Source: Riptortus pedestris (lineage: Eukaryota > Arthropoda > Insecta > Hemiptera > Alydidae). Taken from it: a stretch of DNA of 64,000 bases. A model generated the notes under the pieces. It saw only the letters and a program-made list of their open reading frames with translations. It was not told the DNA's origin and searched no databases. Numbering within the stretch: position 1 is the first letter of the stretch; each line of letters starts with the position of its first letter. Of this stretch, positions 44,141 through 55,778 are shown piece after piece. The DNA lies in the NCBI GenBank assembly GCA_019009955.1, contig CM032229.1, forward strand, positions 2,475,001 through 2,539,000, given 5' to 3'. The position numbers and the translations under genes are program-made.

Positions 44141-45345
44141 TGGTACAAAGAACAATTGCAAAACGATGTAAACTTAAGTTCGAAAGTAATCTGGACGGAC
44201 GAAGCGACTTTTACACGTGCGGGCATATTCAATCAAAGAAACTACCACCTTTGGGCACATGAAAATCCCCGCGCTATTAGAGAATTTCACTACCAGCATG
44301 AGTTTTCTGTAAACGTGAGGGTCGGTCTTTGTTAAAATCGCATAATAGGTCCCGCATTTTTACCTGCTCGACTTCACGCTGAAAGTTATCATCTATTCCT
44401 GGAGAATGACTTACGGGCACTTTTGGAAGATATCCCTTTGGAAACAAGGCTTGAGAGCTTGTTTCAACTCGATGGTTGTCCTGCACATTACGGAAGGGCC
44501 GTACGAGACTGGTTGGACATCAACTACCCAGGTCGCTGGATAGGACGAGGTGGGCCGGTGCCTTGGCCTCCCCGGTCTCCGGACCTCACGCCACTAGATT
44601 TCTTCGTGTGGGGATACGTGAAAGAAAATGTCTACCGAGAGCCCGTCCACACAAGGGATGAACTCATCGAGCGCATCAGAATGGTTTGCAACCAGCTCAC
44701 CGCAGAAAAGTGTTTAGATGCAGTGCGATCTGTGAGTACGCGATGTGATGCGTGTATTGCAGCGAGAGGCCAGCACTTCAAACAACATTTACGTTGACGC
44801 TTTAGAAATTAACGATGTAATTTTAGAGAAGGTAAAACCTTCAAAATTTTCAGTTTTTTTTTTCTCACTAAGGTAGACCCATATAAAAACTGAAACATTT
44901 ATGTTTTCCAAGTAAGAATATTTAATTATTTTATTAATTTTCTAAATTTTTAATCTATTTTATGTTTTAATCTTTAATCAGTTATTGTTCATAATGTTAT
45001 CTACTTTAAATAGGTAATTTTTTTTATACTATGAATATTTGAATAAAAAAGTATTTATTATTTTTTCTTAATAAAAAATAATTTTTTTTTCAATTACCTT
45101 TCTGTTAGTATAAGATTAGAATACAATAATTGTATTGGAATAACATTTATTGCTAAAATTCATTCAAGGAATAAAATCCGCTCTTCCATTGGCCTTAACT
45201 AGTTTTTGCACAACTATTTTTAGTTTTTTTGTAATTTTCTCGAAAACGAAGCGAAAACGAGGCATATGCCAGAGGACTTTTTGTTTCAGTTTTTCGATCC
45301 TCTATCGATCCCTAAAGCTTGGCCGTTTGGTTTGGGGACACCCTG
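44141..45345 (+). pseudogene. mariner/Tc1-related transposase relic with right terminus
   Basis: The frame from about 44141 to the stop at 44795-44797 is broken by one TAA at 44333. It carries KVIWTDEATFTRAGIFNQRN (first catalytic Asp), LFQLDGCPAHYGRAV (second) and WPPRSPDLTPLDFFVWGYVK (third), the DDE/D core typical of IS630-Tc1-mariner-related transposases. 36 residues separate the second Asp and the Asp of SPD. The N-terminal DNA-binding part is missing. The element's right end is probably the GTTTGGGGACACCCTG at 45330-45345, where RC1 sequence resumes. The left inverted repeat is gone, so it cannot move by itself. Confidence 0.65.
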
Positions 45346-45358
45346 GTTAGATATAAAA

Positions 45359-45450
45359 CTAGCTCAGATACCCGGCTTCGCCCGGGAATTCTTTGAGACT
45401 GAATGGTGATGGTATTTTTTTGGCAAGGCTTTACTATAGCACAATATTGT
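45359..45450 (-). mobile_element. RC1 terminus
   Basis: CTAGCTCAGATACCCGGCTT at 45359 with the complete hairpin, continuing to about 45450 before unrelated sequence (5' region of the I-like LINE). Confidence 0.6.
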
Positions 45451-45794
45451 GAGACCACTTCCATTGGGCGTGGTTAAGTGCTCCGTGGAAATTTAAAAAA
45501 CATTCAGTTTCAAAACATATTTTCAAGTTAAAAATCATTCTAGGAGACTAGATTTGGACTGGTGTAGAAAACGTAAGTGTTACTACAAAAAGTTAAGTTG
45601 ATTTGAATAACATTAGCAATGTAATTGTGGATGATAACAGTATAACCCAGATAACCTTCGACAAGTCATTGGTCAATCATTAACAGATTGTTCAAACAAA
45701 GACCAACTAGTTTCCAATGAAGAAGGTTACCATGCTCTTGGGAGTTTTATTGAAAATAAACATTCAATTGAGTCATATGTTTGCAATTGATCAT

Positions 45795-46889
45795 CATATG
45801 AGGCGTTCAGAAATCAATTTGACTAACTCCAATTTTTAAAAATTCGTGAGTAATAACATCGCCGGGTGGCATTACTGAAAACTTGTCACTAGCCAAGACG
45901 ACTAACTCCACAGTTAAATGTTTCAGCACCAGAATACGCTATCTGCTCTGGCAACTGAACATTTGATCCGTGGTTTCAGTGGTCAAAAGGATTAACTCCA
46001 TGATAACGGATGTTGATCTTACTTGAGGTTAAAATTTTGCAACTGTTTTGTGTTTTCCAGATTTACAGTGTTTGTTTGTGGAATTTATTATGTTTATTTA
46101 ATATAACCAAGCACATGCAATGTGTGAACTCATCCGTGAACTGGCTGACAATGATATGGATCAGGATTGAGAAAGTATTCATTTGTATCATTTGCTATCA
46201 AATACAAAACTACTTTCTTACCAGAAATGCCATTTGGAAAAATTGATATCCGAAAGACAAATGGAAATGGACGTTCTTTAGAAAGCCTTGCTGAAGTTCC
46301 ACAAGATCTTCTTTATAAGACATCAAGACCGATCACCATGGCAAAAAAGAAGAATCTAATGGGCCTCTTGAAGTTTATACTTCTTATTCATCACCACTAT
46401 TATAAAAACTATAAAAGATGAACCTGTCAGTGATGACGACTGCATCACGAATGCCGAATAGAGGCAATGAACAAAGTTGTATATGTATTTTAGGCAACTT
46501 TTCAAGTTATATGTGTATTTTCAGTAATATTTCATTAATAACAATAATATTGGTTACTAAACATTTAAAATAAGTTTGTTTGTGCACATTTCCTTAATAA
46601 AAGTACTTGTATACAAACTACTCAGAATATTCTGTCAATACCTTTCAGTTGGCAATGTGACTAACTCCATATAAAGTGCTTCTTTTACAGGATAGAGATA
46701 CGCTGAAGTTATTTTATGCATTTATACAGTACTGAAAATCTAATCTTAATTGTAAGAAATTAAATGAATTTATTCTCAATATTCTAAAACAACTTTTGAT
46801 TTTTTTTATAAACAAATAACTTTAACTGCTTCTACTGAACATTTTAATTTGTTGGAGTTAGTCACATTGGCTTCTGAACGTCTCATATG
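45795..46889. mobile_element. DNA transposon with 39-bp inverted repeats and subterminal repeats
   Basis: The left end at 45795-45833 (CATATGAGGCGTTCAG.. to GACTAACTCCAAT) and the right end at 46851-46889, reversed, agree at 34 of 39 bases. The terminal word GACTAACTCC recurs inside in the same orientation as the left end at 45900, 45990 (as GATTAACTCC) and 46659, each time after a TTCAG/CAA-like context. Subterminal repeats like these are usually transposase binding sites. The outermost CATATG is palindromic and could be a 6-bp duplication. Inside, the frame 46167-46421 (plus a few codons in another frame) reads MPFGKIDIRKTNGN.., AEVPQDLLYKTSRPI, KKKNLMGLLKFI and looks like a transposase C-terminus, but I cannot assign a superfamily. 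Confidence 0.7.
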
Positions 46890-46953
46890 TTTGATTTTTG
46901 AACGAAAAGCTTAACAAATTTTCGTTCTTGAAATAACATTACTGCTTTAAATA

Positions 46954-47990
46954 TGGAAAATGTTCAGGATAAGATCAACACTGACTCAGTAGTTATCTCC
47001 GCGATGAACATGAAGAGTTGGCATGATATCTACAACAATTTAAATTTTAGAAAACCTCGTCCATATGTTGTGATGAGAATTACAAATGAAGGAAAATCTT
47101 TAAATAGTGTAAGCCCTTCTTAATTGAAAAATGACGCAAAAGATATGGTCAGTCCATTACAGTTTCTATGAACCGAAGGAACGGAAAGCTATTAATTAGT
47201 TGTTCAAACGATAGTGCTTGCCAACAAATTATGAAGGAACATACGTTCTTTGTATACAATAAGACCCCATAAGTCATTAAATTCTAGAAAAGGGGTATTC
47301 TTCTGCTCTGTCATCGAAGATTTATCGGATGCTTCAATCCTTGAAGAATTAAAAGAAGAAAAAGTGCTACATATACGGCGAATTGAGCTAAAAAATAAGA
47401 AGAATAAATGACCCATATGTGTTTCGACTTTTGATAGTCCAAACCTGCCAGAAAAACTATAGGATAGGACATCAGGTAAATGTTTCTGCCTACATACCAA
47501 GACCTTTTCGCTGCTTTCGGTGCTACAACCTTTGGCATCTGACTCATAGCTGCAAGAATTGTACAAGAGCTAGCCACGTAAGACCCTGTAATACACCAAA
47601 ATGTTGTCTTTGCTCAGGAGAGCACCCTTCATAGAGCCGGGATTGCCCGGTTTACCGGTGAGAATGTGATATTCTTAAAAAGATGACTCTGGAGCAGTTA
47701 TACTATATCGAAGCGAAGAAAAGATTGTCTTCAACCCCATCATCATCAACTGCAATGAAAAGTATGGCATCAGTTCTTGTAGGACAAAACCAAATAAAAA
47801 CTTTAAGAGGTTCAGTTGAAAAGGTAGAACATAAATTGAACTCTATAAACGATGATAAAAGCGATCGCAAATTCACTTACAATAAATCCAACGAATGCCA
47901 AAGTGAAGAATGTTCAATCCCCAAGGTTCTAAATGCCCTTGAGAAATTGAAATCCGATTACCAGCACTGGAAAGACAATCCTCAAAAATA
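46954..47990 (+). pseudogene. I-like LINE ORF1 (gag-like), broken
   Basis: Frames starting MENVQDKINTDS at 46954 carry, in order, GVFFCSVIEDLSDAS and EEKVLHIRRIELKN near 47290-47400 (the region before the zinc knuckles in LINE ORF1 proteins). Then come FRCFRCYNLWHLTHSC, a perfect C-x2-C-x4-H-x4-C knuckle near 47510, and a second Cys-rich block (CKNC.., CCLCSGEH, a stop, RDC). A coiled, Lys/Glu-rich tail continues to 47990. There are several stops and at least two frameshifts. ORF1 proteins coat LINE RNA. The 5' UTR extends back past the DNA transposon at 45795-46889. Confidence 0.6.
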
Positions 47991-48329
47991 AAGTACCACT
48001 TCATAAAGCAGTTAAAGAAATAAATACGAAAGAAACTACCCTCGATTCAAAGAAGACAGCACCGACTGAAGAGATGACATCAGAGACAGCCGAAAAGAAC
48101 ACACCCTCACAACCTTCTGCTATGAAGCAACCCCAAAACAACAACTCAAAAACAGAGAAAGATGATTTACATAATACAACAAAACATAGTCACAAAGTGC
48201 TTCCTAAACCTAGGAAAACACCTAGAAAGAAAACCACTTAATCTTCTTACAAAGGTATAGGAACACGCAGTACAACTTCTTCAGAATACCATTTACAGTT
48301 TAGAAGAATAGAGTCGTAGGAATGGTCTC

Positions 48330-49855
48330 AAACTCTCATCTCATAAAACGAAAGCAATTATTTTCTCTAAGAAAAGAAATCTTCCTTCAGTAAACCTAAC
48401 TCTTAACAATATTCCAATCCCGTTGTCTAATAACATAAGAATAATATGGTCTAATCTTCGACTCCAAGTTAACATGGACCACTCTCATAAAAGAAATCCT
48501 TCATAGATGCAGAAAATCTCTGAATCCCTTAAGGATTTTGAGTAATACAAATTGGGGCGCTGACAGGAGTGTAATGCTCACATTTTACAGGTGTGTATAC
48601 ACAAGGTCAATTCTGGATTATGGTTGCATAGCTTACTCATCTGCCAGGAAAAGCGCTTTAAAAATGTTGAGAGTCCATACAAAACACAGGTCTCAGGCTT
48701 GCAACGGGTGCATCGAACAAACCAGCCTTTGTGTTGAAGTAAATGAATTACCATTGGATTACAGACGAATGCTATTGTCCATACATTATCTTCCCAAAGC
48801 AAAATTCTTAAACTCTCCCTGTGTCCCCAACAATGCTGATGAACATACAATACAGAAGTATACAGCAAACCCATCGAGACAACAACCTCTACCAATCCGA
48901 TTCCTTAAATAAACACACAATACCTCTATCCAAAGAACAAATATATACATACTGAAACATACTATCCTTGGAAAACTGACAAACTGAGTTTTGACTTGAC
49001 TCTAGCACAGTACCCTAAAACTAACCCGATCATTACCAAAAACATTTTACTTCTCTACTAACAGACAAGAAACATGACCTATTTATTTACACAGACGGAT
49101 CCAAAACAGGCCAAGGAGTAGGGGCAGCTGCAATTGTTGGATCAGCTAACTTTCAAATAAAGCTGCCAGATGAGACTAGTATATATACAGCTGAGCTGGA
49201 AGCCCTGAAACTTGCGATAGACAATATACCTGAAACTACAGACACGGACATCATAATTTGCACTGACTCTCTTAGCTCATTACATTCATTAAAAAACATA
49301 TATAGTTCACATCCACTCATCTCGTACATATAACACAAAATCCAGACATTAAACAAAAGAATAACTATGTACTGGTTACCCGGACATACAAACATTAAAC
49401 AAAGCACACAAGTAGACGAACTTGCCAAATCAGCTACTGAAAAAAGAACTCACGACAACACATACTGTACACACCAAGATATCCAAGCCCAAGCAAAACA
49501 TATGATATTCAATTCATGGCAGACAAACTTGGTTTACCACAACTGATAACAAATTTCGAGAACTGAAACATACACTTGGTGAATGGCCTTCCTCAAAGAG
49601 GCCAAGAGAAGAAGTAGTTTTAACGAGGTTGAGAATTGGCCATTCACGACTACCTCACACTTACTTACTGGAGAAGACGAACCCTACTGCCAACACTGTA
49701 ACTGTAGACTTACTATAAAACATATACTAACTGACTGCTATTTAAGGACTCTCATAGACCTACCATACACTTTCACTGAATTACTACATTACTGTAGCCC
49801 GTATATAGACCGCGTATTTCAATACTTGAAACAAAACATTTTCAAAAAATTATAA
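48330..49855 (+). pseudogene. I-like LINE ORF2 remnant: RT thumb, RNase H, Cys block
   Basis: The first recognisable piece, near 48350, is KAIIFSKKRNLPSVNLTLNN. Then follow NTNWGADRSVMLTFYRCV and RSILDYGCIAYSSARKSALK (48538-48912), the thumb region of I- and Jockey-type LINEs. RNase H starts at about 49080: YTDGSKTGQGVGAAAI, TAELEALKLAI, ICTDSLSSLHS and VDELAKSA, so all four acidic catalytic residues are present despite a stop at about 49332. The C-terminal Cys block (YCQHCNCRLTIKHILTDC) is at 49670-49740. Endonuclease and RT palm are missing, so ORF1 is joined to the RT thumb by a large internal deletion. RNase H after RT points to the I rather than the Jockey clade. Confidence 0.65.
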
Positions 49856-49927
49856 TGTAGGACAATACTGAAAATATTTGCAGAAATGAGTATACTTACG
49901 TAAATATAGAAATTATATGTTATATGT

Positions 49928-50245
49928 TAAATATGTTATATGTTGAAGATCAATAAGACTGCTGATATTATTGACATTGCAGTACCCAATGATGAGAATA
50001 TTCGAAAATCCCATGCCGAAAAGTTAAAAAAATATCAAGAATTGGCTATCGAGCTCAAAGAGGTATACAAACTGAAATCTGCCATAGTTACGCCTATTAT
50101 AGTAAGTTCAAATGGACTAGTGCCAAAAACAACTATAGCAGGCACCAAGAGCTTGAATCTGCCAACAGCAATTATAAAAGAAGCACAGCAAGGGGTACTT
50201 CTTGATACTGCTAGAATCGTGCGAAAATTTTTAAATTCCCCATAA
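49928..50245 (+). pseudogene. C-terminal fragment of an RLE-type LINE polyprotein
   Basis: A frame of about 100 codons with no breaks reads DIIDIAVPNDENIRKSHAEK, KYQELAIELKEVYKLKSAIV, TPIIVSSNGLVPKT and LDTARIVRKFLNSP. The order D-x-AVP, KYxxLxxEL, TPIIxSxxGxxPK and a final RIVRKFL is the C-terminal domain of a group of LINEs with a restriction-enzyme-like endonuclease. It has no start of its own and no RT upstream. It abuts the end of the I-like LINE, so two LINE classes are adjacent. Confidence 0.55.
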
Positions 50246-50339
50246 CATGTCACACTCACAAACTACATATCGGTTGGATTTTCCCCCGATATGGATTTTA
50301 CTCCAGTTTTCACTGAGTATAAACCTCCCCCCTAATAAT

Positions 50340-51470
50340 ATAATTAGCAATATTTTGGCATTTACCCGTCCCAGTGTTTAGGGTTAATACTCGTCGTTGC
50401 ATTGGATTTGTTAATAATAAAATTAATTTTTTATGTAAGACTTCACTGTCCTCCATATTGTCATATTTCCCGTTTCCTGTGCATTATGCATAGATTTGAA
50501 TTATTAAGGACAAAATATTGACATAGATTTGAATTCATTTTTCCGGGTGAGGTCCCTGGTAGTTCAGATTGGAAAGAATTGTTGAGCATATTTCTATAGA
50601 AATTACTTGCTTCATACACTGTTCCTAAAAAAATGTATAAAACAAAAGTTACTCTAAATAACAAAATAAACAACTTTTGGTATGTGCACGTTTGCCGAGA
50701 ATCTAATAGGGAACGTAATATCACAACTTTTCATTTCAGGGGTCCCGCATAACCCCCACTCCCGTTTGGGCCTAAAAATTTTAATGTAGCTTAAAATCGT
50801 CTAAGAATAATGCTAATTCACATACCGAGTTTTGTTCAGTTCAGTTCAATCGTTAGTACCCAACAAAATTGTTGCTTCCGCTTTAGTTTTTAATGTACAT
50901 ATATCTCGTTTAAACTTTTTTATACGGCAAAAGTGAATATAACAAAAGTTACTCTAAATAACAAAATAAACAACTTTTGTCATGTGCATATTTGCAGAAA
51001 ACCTAGTAGAAAACGAAATCCCGCCATTTTAATTTCAGGCCTCCTTTATAACCCCCACTCCTGCCCTTCCCTAGAAATGTTTGTATGGCTTATGATAATT
51101 AAGGCATCAGTGCTAATACAGAAACCGAGTTTTATTTAGTTGAGTCTTTTCTGCCAAATAACACTGTTGACCCCCGCTATAGTTTTTAGCATATAACGCA
51201 ATTAAAGTTCGGAATACGACGAAAGTGTATATAACAAAAGTTGTTTATATTTTTATTTAGAGTAACTTTTGTTATATACACTTTTTTCGTGTACCGAACT
51301 ATAAACTAGGTACACGCTAAAACACATAGCGGAAATGAACAATTTTATTTTGCACAAAAGATTCAACCGAACTAAATAAACCTCGGTACGTGCATTAGCA
51401 CTAACACCTTCATTGTTACAGACAGAGGTTACAGTTATATCTATCTACATATATATAAAATTGTAACCTC
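50340..51470 (-). mobile_element. RC1 repeat lacking its CTAG end
   Basis: This runs from ATTTACCCGTCCCAGTGTTT through several modules (50640, 50935, 51050, 51240). Near 51421 CAGACAGAGGTTACAGTTAT meets, in inverted orientation, AAATTGTAACCTCTGTCTGT at 51458, so two RC1 5' ends face each other across a short TA-rich spacer. Confidence 0.55.
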
Positions 51471-51599
51471 TGTCTGTACATTGATTCTTTTTTGCGAAAT
51501 TTCACAATAACTTTTCGTTTCACATGTCATAGACACCATAACTGCATTTTGTTTCTTTCGTGCCTGTTTGTTTATTTATTTGTTTGTTTGTTTGTAAAT

Positions 51600-51942
51600 A
51601 AATAAATAAGCACTTTCGTACATACCTAGTTCAAGAGAAAATCATCAACATCAGCATTAATATAGATGTCCCAAATGGATTCTTCTTAAATCAGATTCAC
51701 TCATTACCAGAGTGACTCCAAAACCTAAGAAGAAAACCAAAAAGATTTTGAAAGAAACAATAGGCATACTCGTTGAAAGATGAAAATCCCTATAAACACG
51801 ATGTTGTGGAAAACAGTACTTTTTCGGATAACGAACTTGGAACTGGAATAGAAGGAAATAATTTTCATCAGTTGATGATTCGTGGCTGCCAACATCTGAA
51901 TAAATTGTTATTAAAATTTTTTAAATAAGTATGTTATACTAT
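51600..51942. other. Unassigned, possible coding debris
   Basis: A plus-strand frame near 51790-51930 reads ENSTFSDNELGTGIEG and LMIRGCQHLNKLLLKFF to a stop. I do not recognise it. The preceding 51480-51600 is an RC1 5' end with a TTTG-type microsatellite. Confidence 0.25.
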
Positions 51943-52162
51943 GGCTAATTCAGGTTAGCTATGTGAGTTATATATAGCATTAGCCTCAATGTTACATGGT
52001 GGCGAGTTTGATTCCTATCTAGGCAATAGGGATTTATTTAGTGACGAACCCATTAAATAAAATCCTTAGACCCACTGTGGCTAGAAATGGATGGTAACCT
52101 GTAGATAACTCGTCCCAATTAGCCATAGTAGCACAAAGTGGACGTAAATAAATAATAATAAT
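51943..52162 (+). mobile_element. tRNA-derived SINE, copy 5
   Basis: Head GGCTAATTCAGGTTAGCTAT, B-box-like GCGAGTTTGATTCCTATC, and the common body and tail (TTTAGTGACGAACCCATTAA, CCCAATTAGCCATAG, GTAAATAAATAATAATAATA). Confidence 0.7.
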
Positions 52163-52169
52163 ATGACTA

Positions 52170-53395
52170 TGTATATGCATGTAAATAAATAATGTATAAT
52201 ATATAGTTTTACAAAATACATATAAGAAAACACTTTCTTTGCGCTTAAAACCCTTCAAAACGGGAGTTATGCGTATCCAGAGTCGGCTAAAGAGCCAAAA
52301 AATATAATTTTGAACAGCTAGATCTCATTGTGCGAGTACAAAATCATTTTGCACTTGCTTTATAGAACACGGCCGCATTCACGAAAAAGAAACTATTTGA
52401 ATATCTCAAATCAGCATATTTCTTTTTTTTTAAAACAATTTTATTACTGATAACAAAGTTAAAGGATCTTTTATTATACTGTAAAAGTAACACATTTACA
52501 TTAAAGATTGAAAGAATTATTGCTTTGTTTTTTCTAAATTTTAATGATGATAATTACTTTTAAGTTTAACATTTACTGCTTCTGATTTAATATTAGTCGA
52601 ACAATTGGCTATTGTATTTCGTTTATGGCTTATTGTATTGTGTTTTATTGCTATTGTCTATTCTCTTTTTCTGAGGAGAATTCGTTTAAATACGCATAAT
52701 CCGTTAGATGGACTCGCCTTTCTCTTAGAACTTGGTGTCCTGCGCAACTATAGCTATCCGTAAGTACTTACTCACAAAAACAGTAATGTCAAACATTTTC
52801 ATTCTAAACCTATATTCAAGATATATGTATCATTGTGTGGTGTTTTTTTTTTTTTTTTTTTTTTTAAAGTTTTAATCTATCGAATTTAACGACATTTATC
52901 AAATTTAATTGTATTTTGTATTTTAACTTCAATAAAGCCGTTAGTAAAATTACTCGCAATTAGATTTCTTTCAGCACAACTTAGTTACTTCATCACTACC
53001 AATTTTGTCGAATGTCGTCTAAAGATAGAAGAAAAAAATGCAACAGTCCTTCTTATTACTTCTTTGTACGAAGTTAAGGAATTAATGCGATTGCAAACAT
53101 TTTCAGTTTTTAATGAAATTATTGGTTTGAGCATCCCTGAAACCATTTGAAGTTTCAATGTGACGTCTCTACACATTTCCCATTACTCACATACGGTACA
53201 TAGGTTTAGAATGCTTAACTTCGATCTTCAGGCATACTCTTTCGATCAAAATCGACTAAACAGGGGAGGGGGGGTGCAATAGGAAGGTGAAAGTAAAAAT
53301 TTAAAATTTCTCCGTACGTGTTACTCATACAAAATATTTGTATAGAACCCTTTATTTTTTGTCATGAAAAGATCTGTAAATTGCACTGTTTGCCA
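52170..53395. other. AT-rich spacer
   Basis: No gene recognised. A poly-T run lies at about 52843-52865. From 53225 to 53395 weak similarity to H1 in minus orientation begins (GAGGGGGGGTGCAATAGG, AATTTCTCCGTACG). Confidence 0.35.
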
Positions 53396-53397
53396 TT

Positions 53398-53554
53398 TTA
53401 ACAGGTTTCCCTTGAACGAATTCGGCTATTGAGGTAATACTCATGACGCCCGTAATCATAATATTTGAAATTTAATTTTACATGTCCATCGATCCTACCT
53501 CGGAGATGACAAAAATGAAGTTCGTCAAAATTGTATATATATATATATATATAT

Positions 53555-53584
<30 letters not shown>
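53398..53584 (-). mobile_element. H1 repeat, 3' part
   Basis: Minus-strand piece from ACAGGTTTCCCTTGAACGAA through CATGTCCATCGATCCTACCT to the internal TA tract (53537-53584), where an RC1-like end starts. Confidence 0.55.
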
Positions 53585-53585
<1 letters not shown>

Positions 53586-54180
53586 CTAGCTAAGGTATCC
53601 AGCTTCACTCGGGATATCATTTGAGGCAGAAAGATTCTATTTTGTTTTTGGTAATGCTTCTCCTTATACAACTGCACTTCCCGTCTAAGCGCATTTTTTC
53701 CCGTAAGGGTCAGTTGAGCGACTTATGGAAAAAAAAATTAGAATTGAAGAATAAATGAAAATAAATCTCTAATCATTCCCTCTCCACTGTTTGATACACC
53801 CTGAATAATTCAAATCATAATCATGGATAGAATTTATTATAATTAAATATCACCTATAAAGTACTTATTTTGTATATAAAGTCTAGCTAATATACCCGGC
53901 GATGCCCAGGAAATCATCGTTGACTGACTAATCATGGAACAATTAAAGCTAATTCACATACAGAGTCCAATTTCAATAACCTGCCAACAGGAAGCGCTAG
54001 GTTAGAGATGTAAACAAACGGGTCTGCCCGCTTCACACCGGAAAGAAAAACTAATACTGAAATATATCTGAATATAACATATTAATTTTATTGAGAACTA
54101 TTTACTATATCTAGTACTGTAATTAATAATGAGTCAGAATAATTGTTATCCCTATCAATCAAATATTAGTAGTCGAAAAC
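53585..54180 (-). mobile_element. RC1-related ends, divergent subfamily
   Basis: CTAGCTAAGGTATCCAGCTT at 53586 and CTAGCTAATATACCCGGCGA at 53882 start two short pieces whose next block (ATCATTTGAGGCAG, or ATCATCGTTGACTGACTAAT) differs from the main RC1. The same divergent type occurs at 55072. They suggest a second RC1 subfamily with a conserved CTAG-hairpin end and a different body. Confidence 0.45.
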
Positions 54181-54339
54181 CTTAAGACTGGGGGGGGGAT
54201 CTCGAGGACATATTTGCATGTATCTCGTATAATAAAGGCCTCTTGAATACAATTTTTGGTGTTTAAACTACGAATAATGTGATTTATTATGTAGCAGAAT
54301 ATTGTTCATGTAACATGAGTAGAAGTGGCGGTTTGCTGG

Positions 54340-54639
54340 TGTCTGAAAACTGAAAAATGCCATTATCTCGGTTAATATTCAAGATAGTGAATTAATGTAC
54401 ATAACAATATTTATAGTACATTTAATTTACAATAAGATTTTTCCTATACAAGTTTTCGATCCGACCTATAGTAACGGAGATATTTCGAATTTTCGAAAAT
54501 CCTCCCCTCTAAACCCCCCCCCCTCCCCCTGGACCGATTTCAGACGTTAACGAACTTGATCTTTCTTTTTACATAAAACGACTAAATATCGAGTTTGGTA
54601 ACGATTAAACAATAATTGCGACCGCTAGAGCGGTAACAG

Positions 54640-54709
<70 letters not shown>

Positions 54710-54836
54710 TTTTGAACGGACCTCATTTTCGTCTTCTTCTGGGTAGGATCGATGGACATTTGAAGAAAAATTTCGAAAATCGCGTCATGAGTACAACCTC
54801 AATAGCTGATTTCCCTTAAGGGAAATCTGCTAAAAA
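54340..54836 (+). mobile_element. H1 repeat with perfect 3' palindrome
   Basis: 5'-truncated copy starting near ATCTCGGTTAATATTCAAGA. The TA tract lies at 54643-54705. The 3' end at 54803-54832, TAGCTGATTTCCC-TTAA-GGGAAATCTGCTA, folds with a single mismatch. It abuts an RC1 module at 54837. Confidence 0.65.
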
Positions 54837-55560
54837 CGTTAGTGCTAATACACACACCAAGTTTTATTCAGTTCGGTTGAGTCTTTTGTGCCAAATAAAA
54901 TTATTGTCCCCCGCTATAATTTTTAGCGTATAACGCCTTTATACTTCGGTATACGACGAAAGTGTATATAACAACAACAAACAAACAGTCTCCAAAGAAA
55001 CAAAACGAAAAGTTATCGTGAAATTTCGCGAAAAAAAAAATGTACAGACAGAGGTTACAATTTTATATATCTACTAGCTAAGGTACCCGGCCATGCCCGG
55101 GAAATCATTATTGACTGACTAATGATGCTATTTTTATATCAAGACTTCAATGTGTACAAATACACTTCAGGAAATATCCAATCCTAAAGGGTAAATTTTG
55201 GGTATTAATAGAATCGAAATTTTAGTTATGAAGAATAAATAAAAATGTGTTCCTAATCTATCCCTCTCCACTTTTTGACTCACCGTTTTTGAATAATTCA
55301 AACCATAATCATGAATAGCATTTATTACAATTAAATATCATCTATGATGAGTATATTTCCTTTCAAAAACCAATCCGAGCACTATAGTTTAAGCATAGTT
55401 TAGCTCGTAAGGTTATATTCGTAATAGAAGATCTCAGTGTAAATCACTTCCCGTAATTGATCACTTCCCCCCATTTCACAGGAAATAAAAAAACTCAATT
55501 AACTGTATTAGCCTCTCGTCTATTTCCGCTCTCCCATTAGAGTTATCAACATTCTTTTCC
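54837..55560. mobile_element. RC1 5' end and a divergent RC1 copy
   Basis: 54837-55070 is the part of RC1 with CTCCGCTATA-like and CGAAATTTCGCG-like blocks, ending GACAGAGGTTACAATTTTAT. 55072-55560 starts CTAGCTAAGGTACCCGGCCA and carries the divergent body found at 53586 and 53882. Confidence 0.45.
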
Positions 55561-55574
55561 TTAAATTATTTCCT

Positions 55575-55716
55575 TAAATCCTCCCCTCTAAACCCCCCCC
55601 TCCCACTGGTCCGATTTCAGCCGTTAACGAACTTGATCTTTCTTTTTACATAAAACGACTAAATATTGAGTTTGGTAACGATCAAACCAAAATTGCGACC
55701 GCTAGAGCGGTAACAG

Positions 55717-55778
<62 letters not shown>

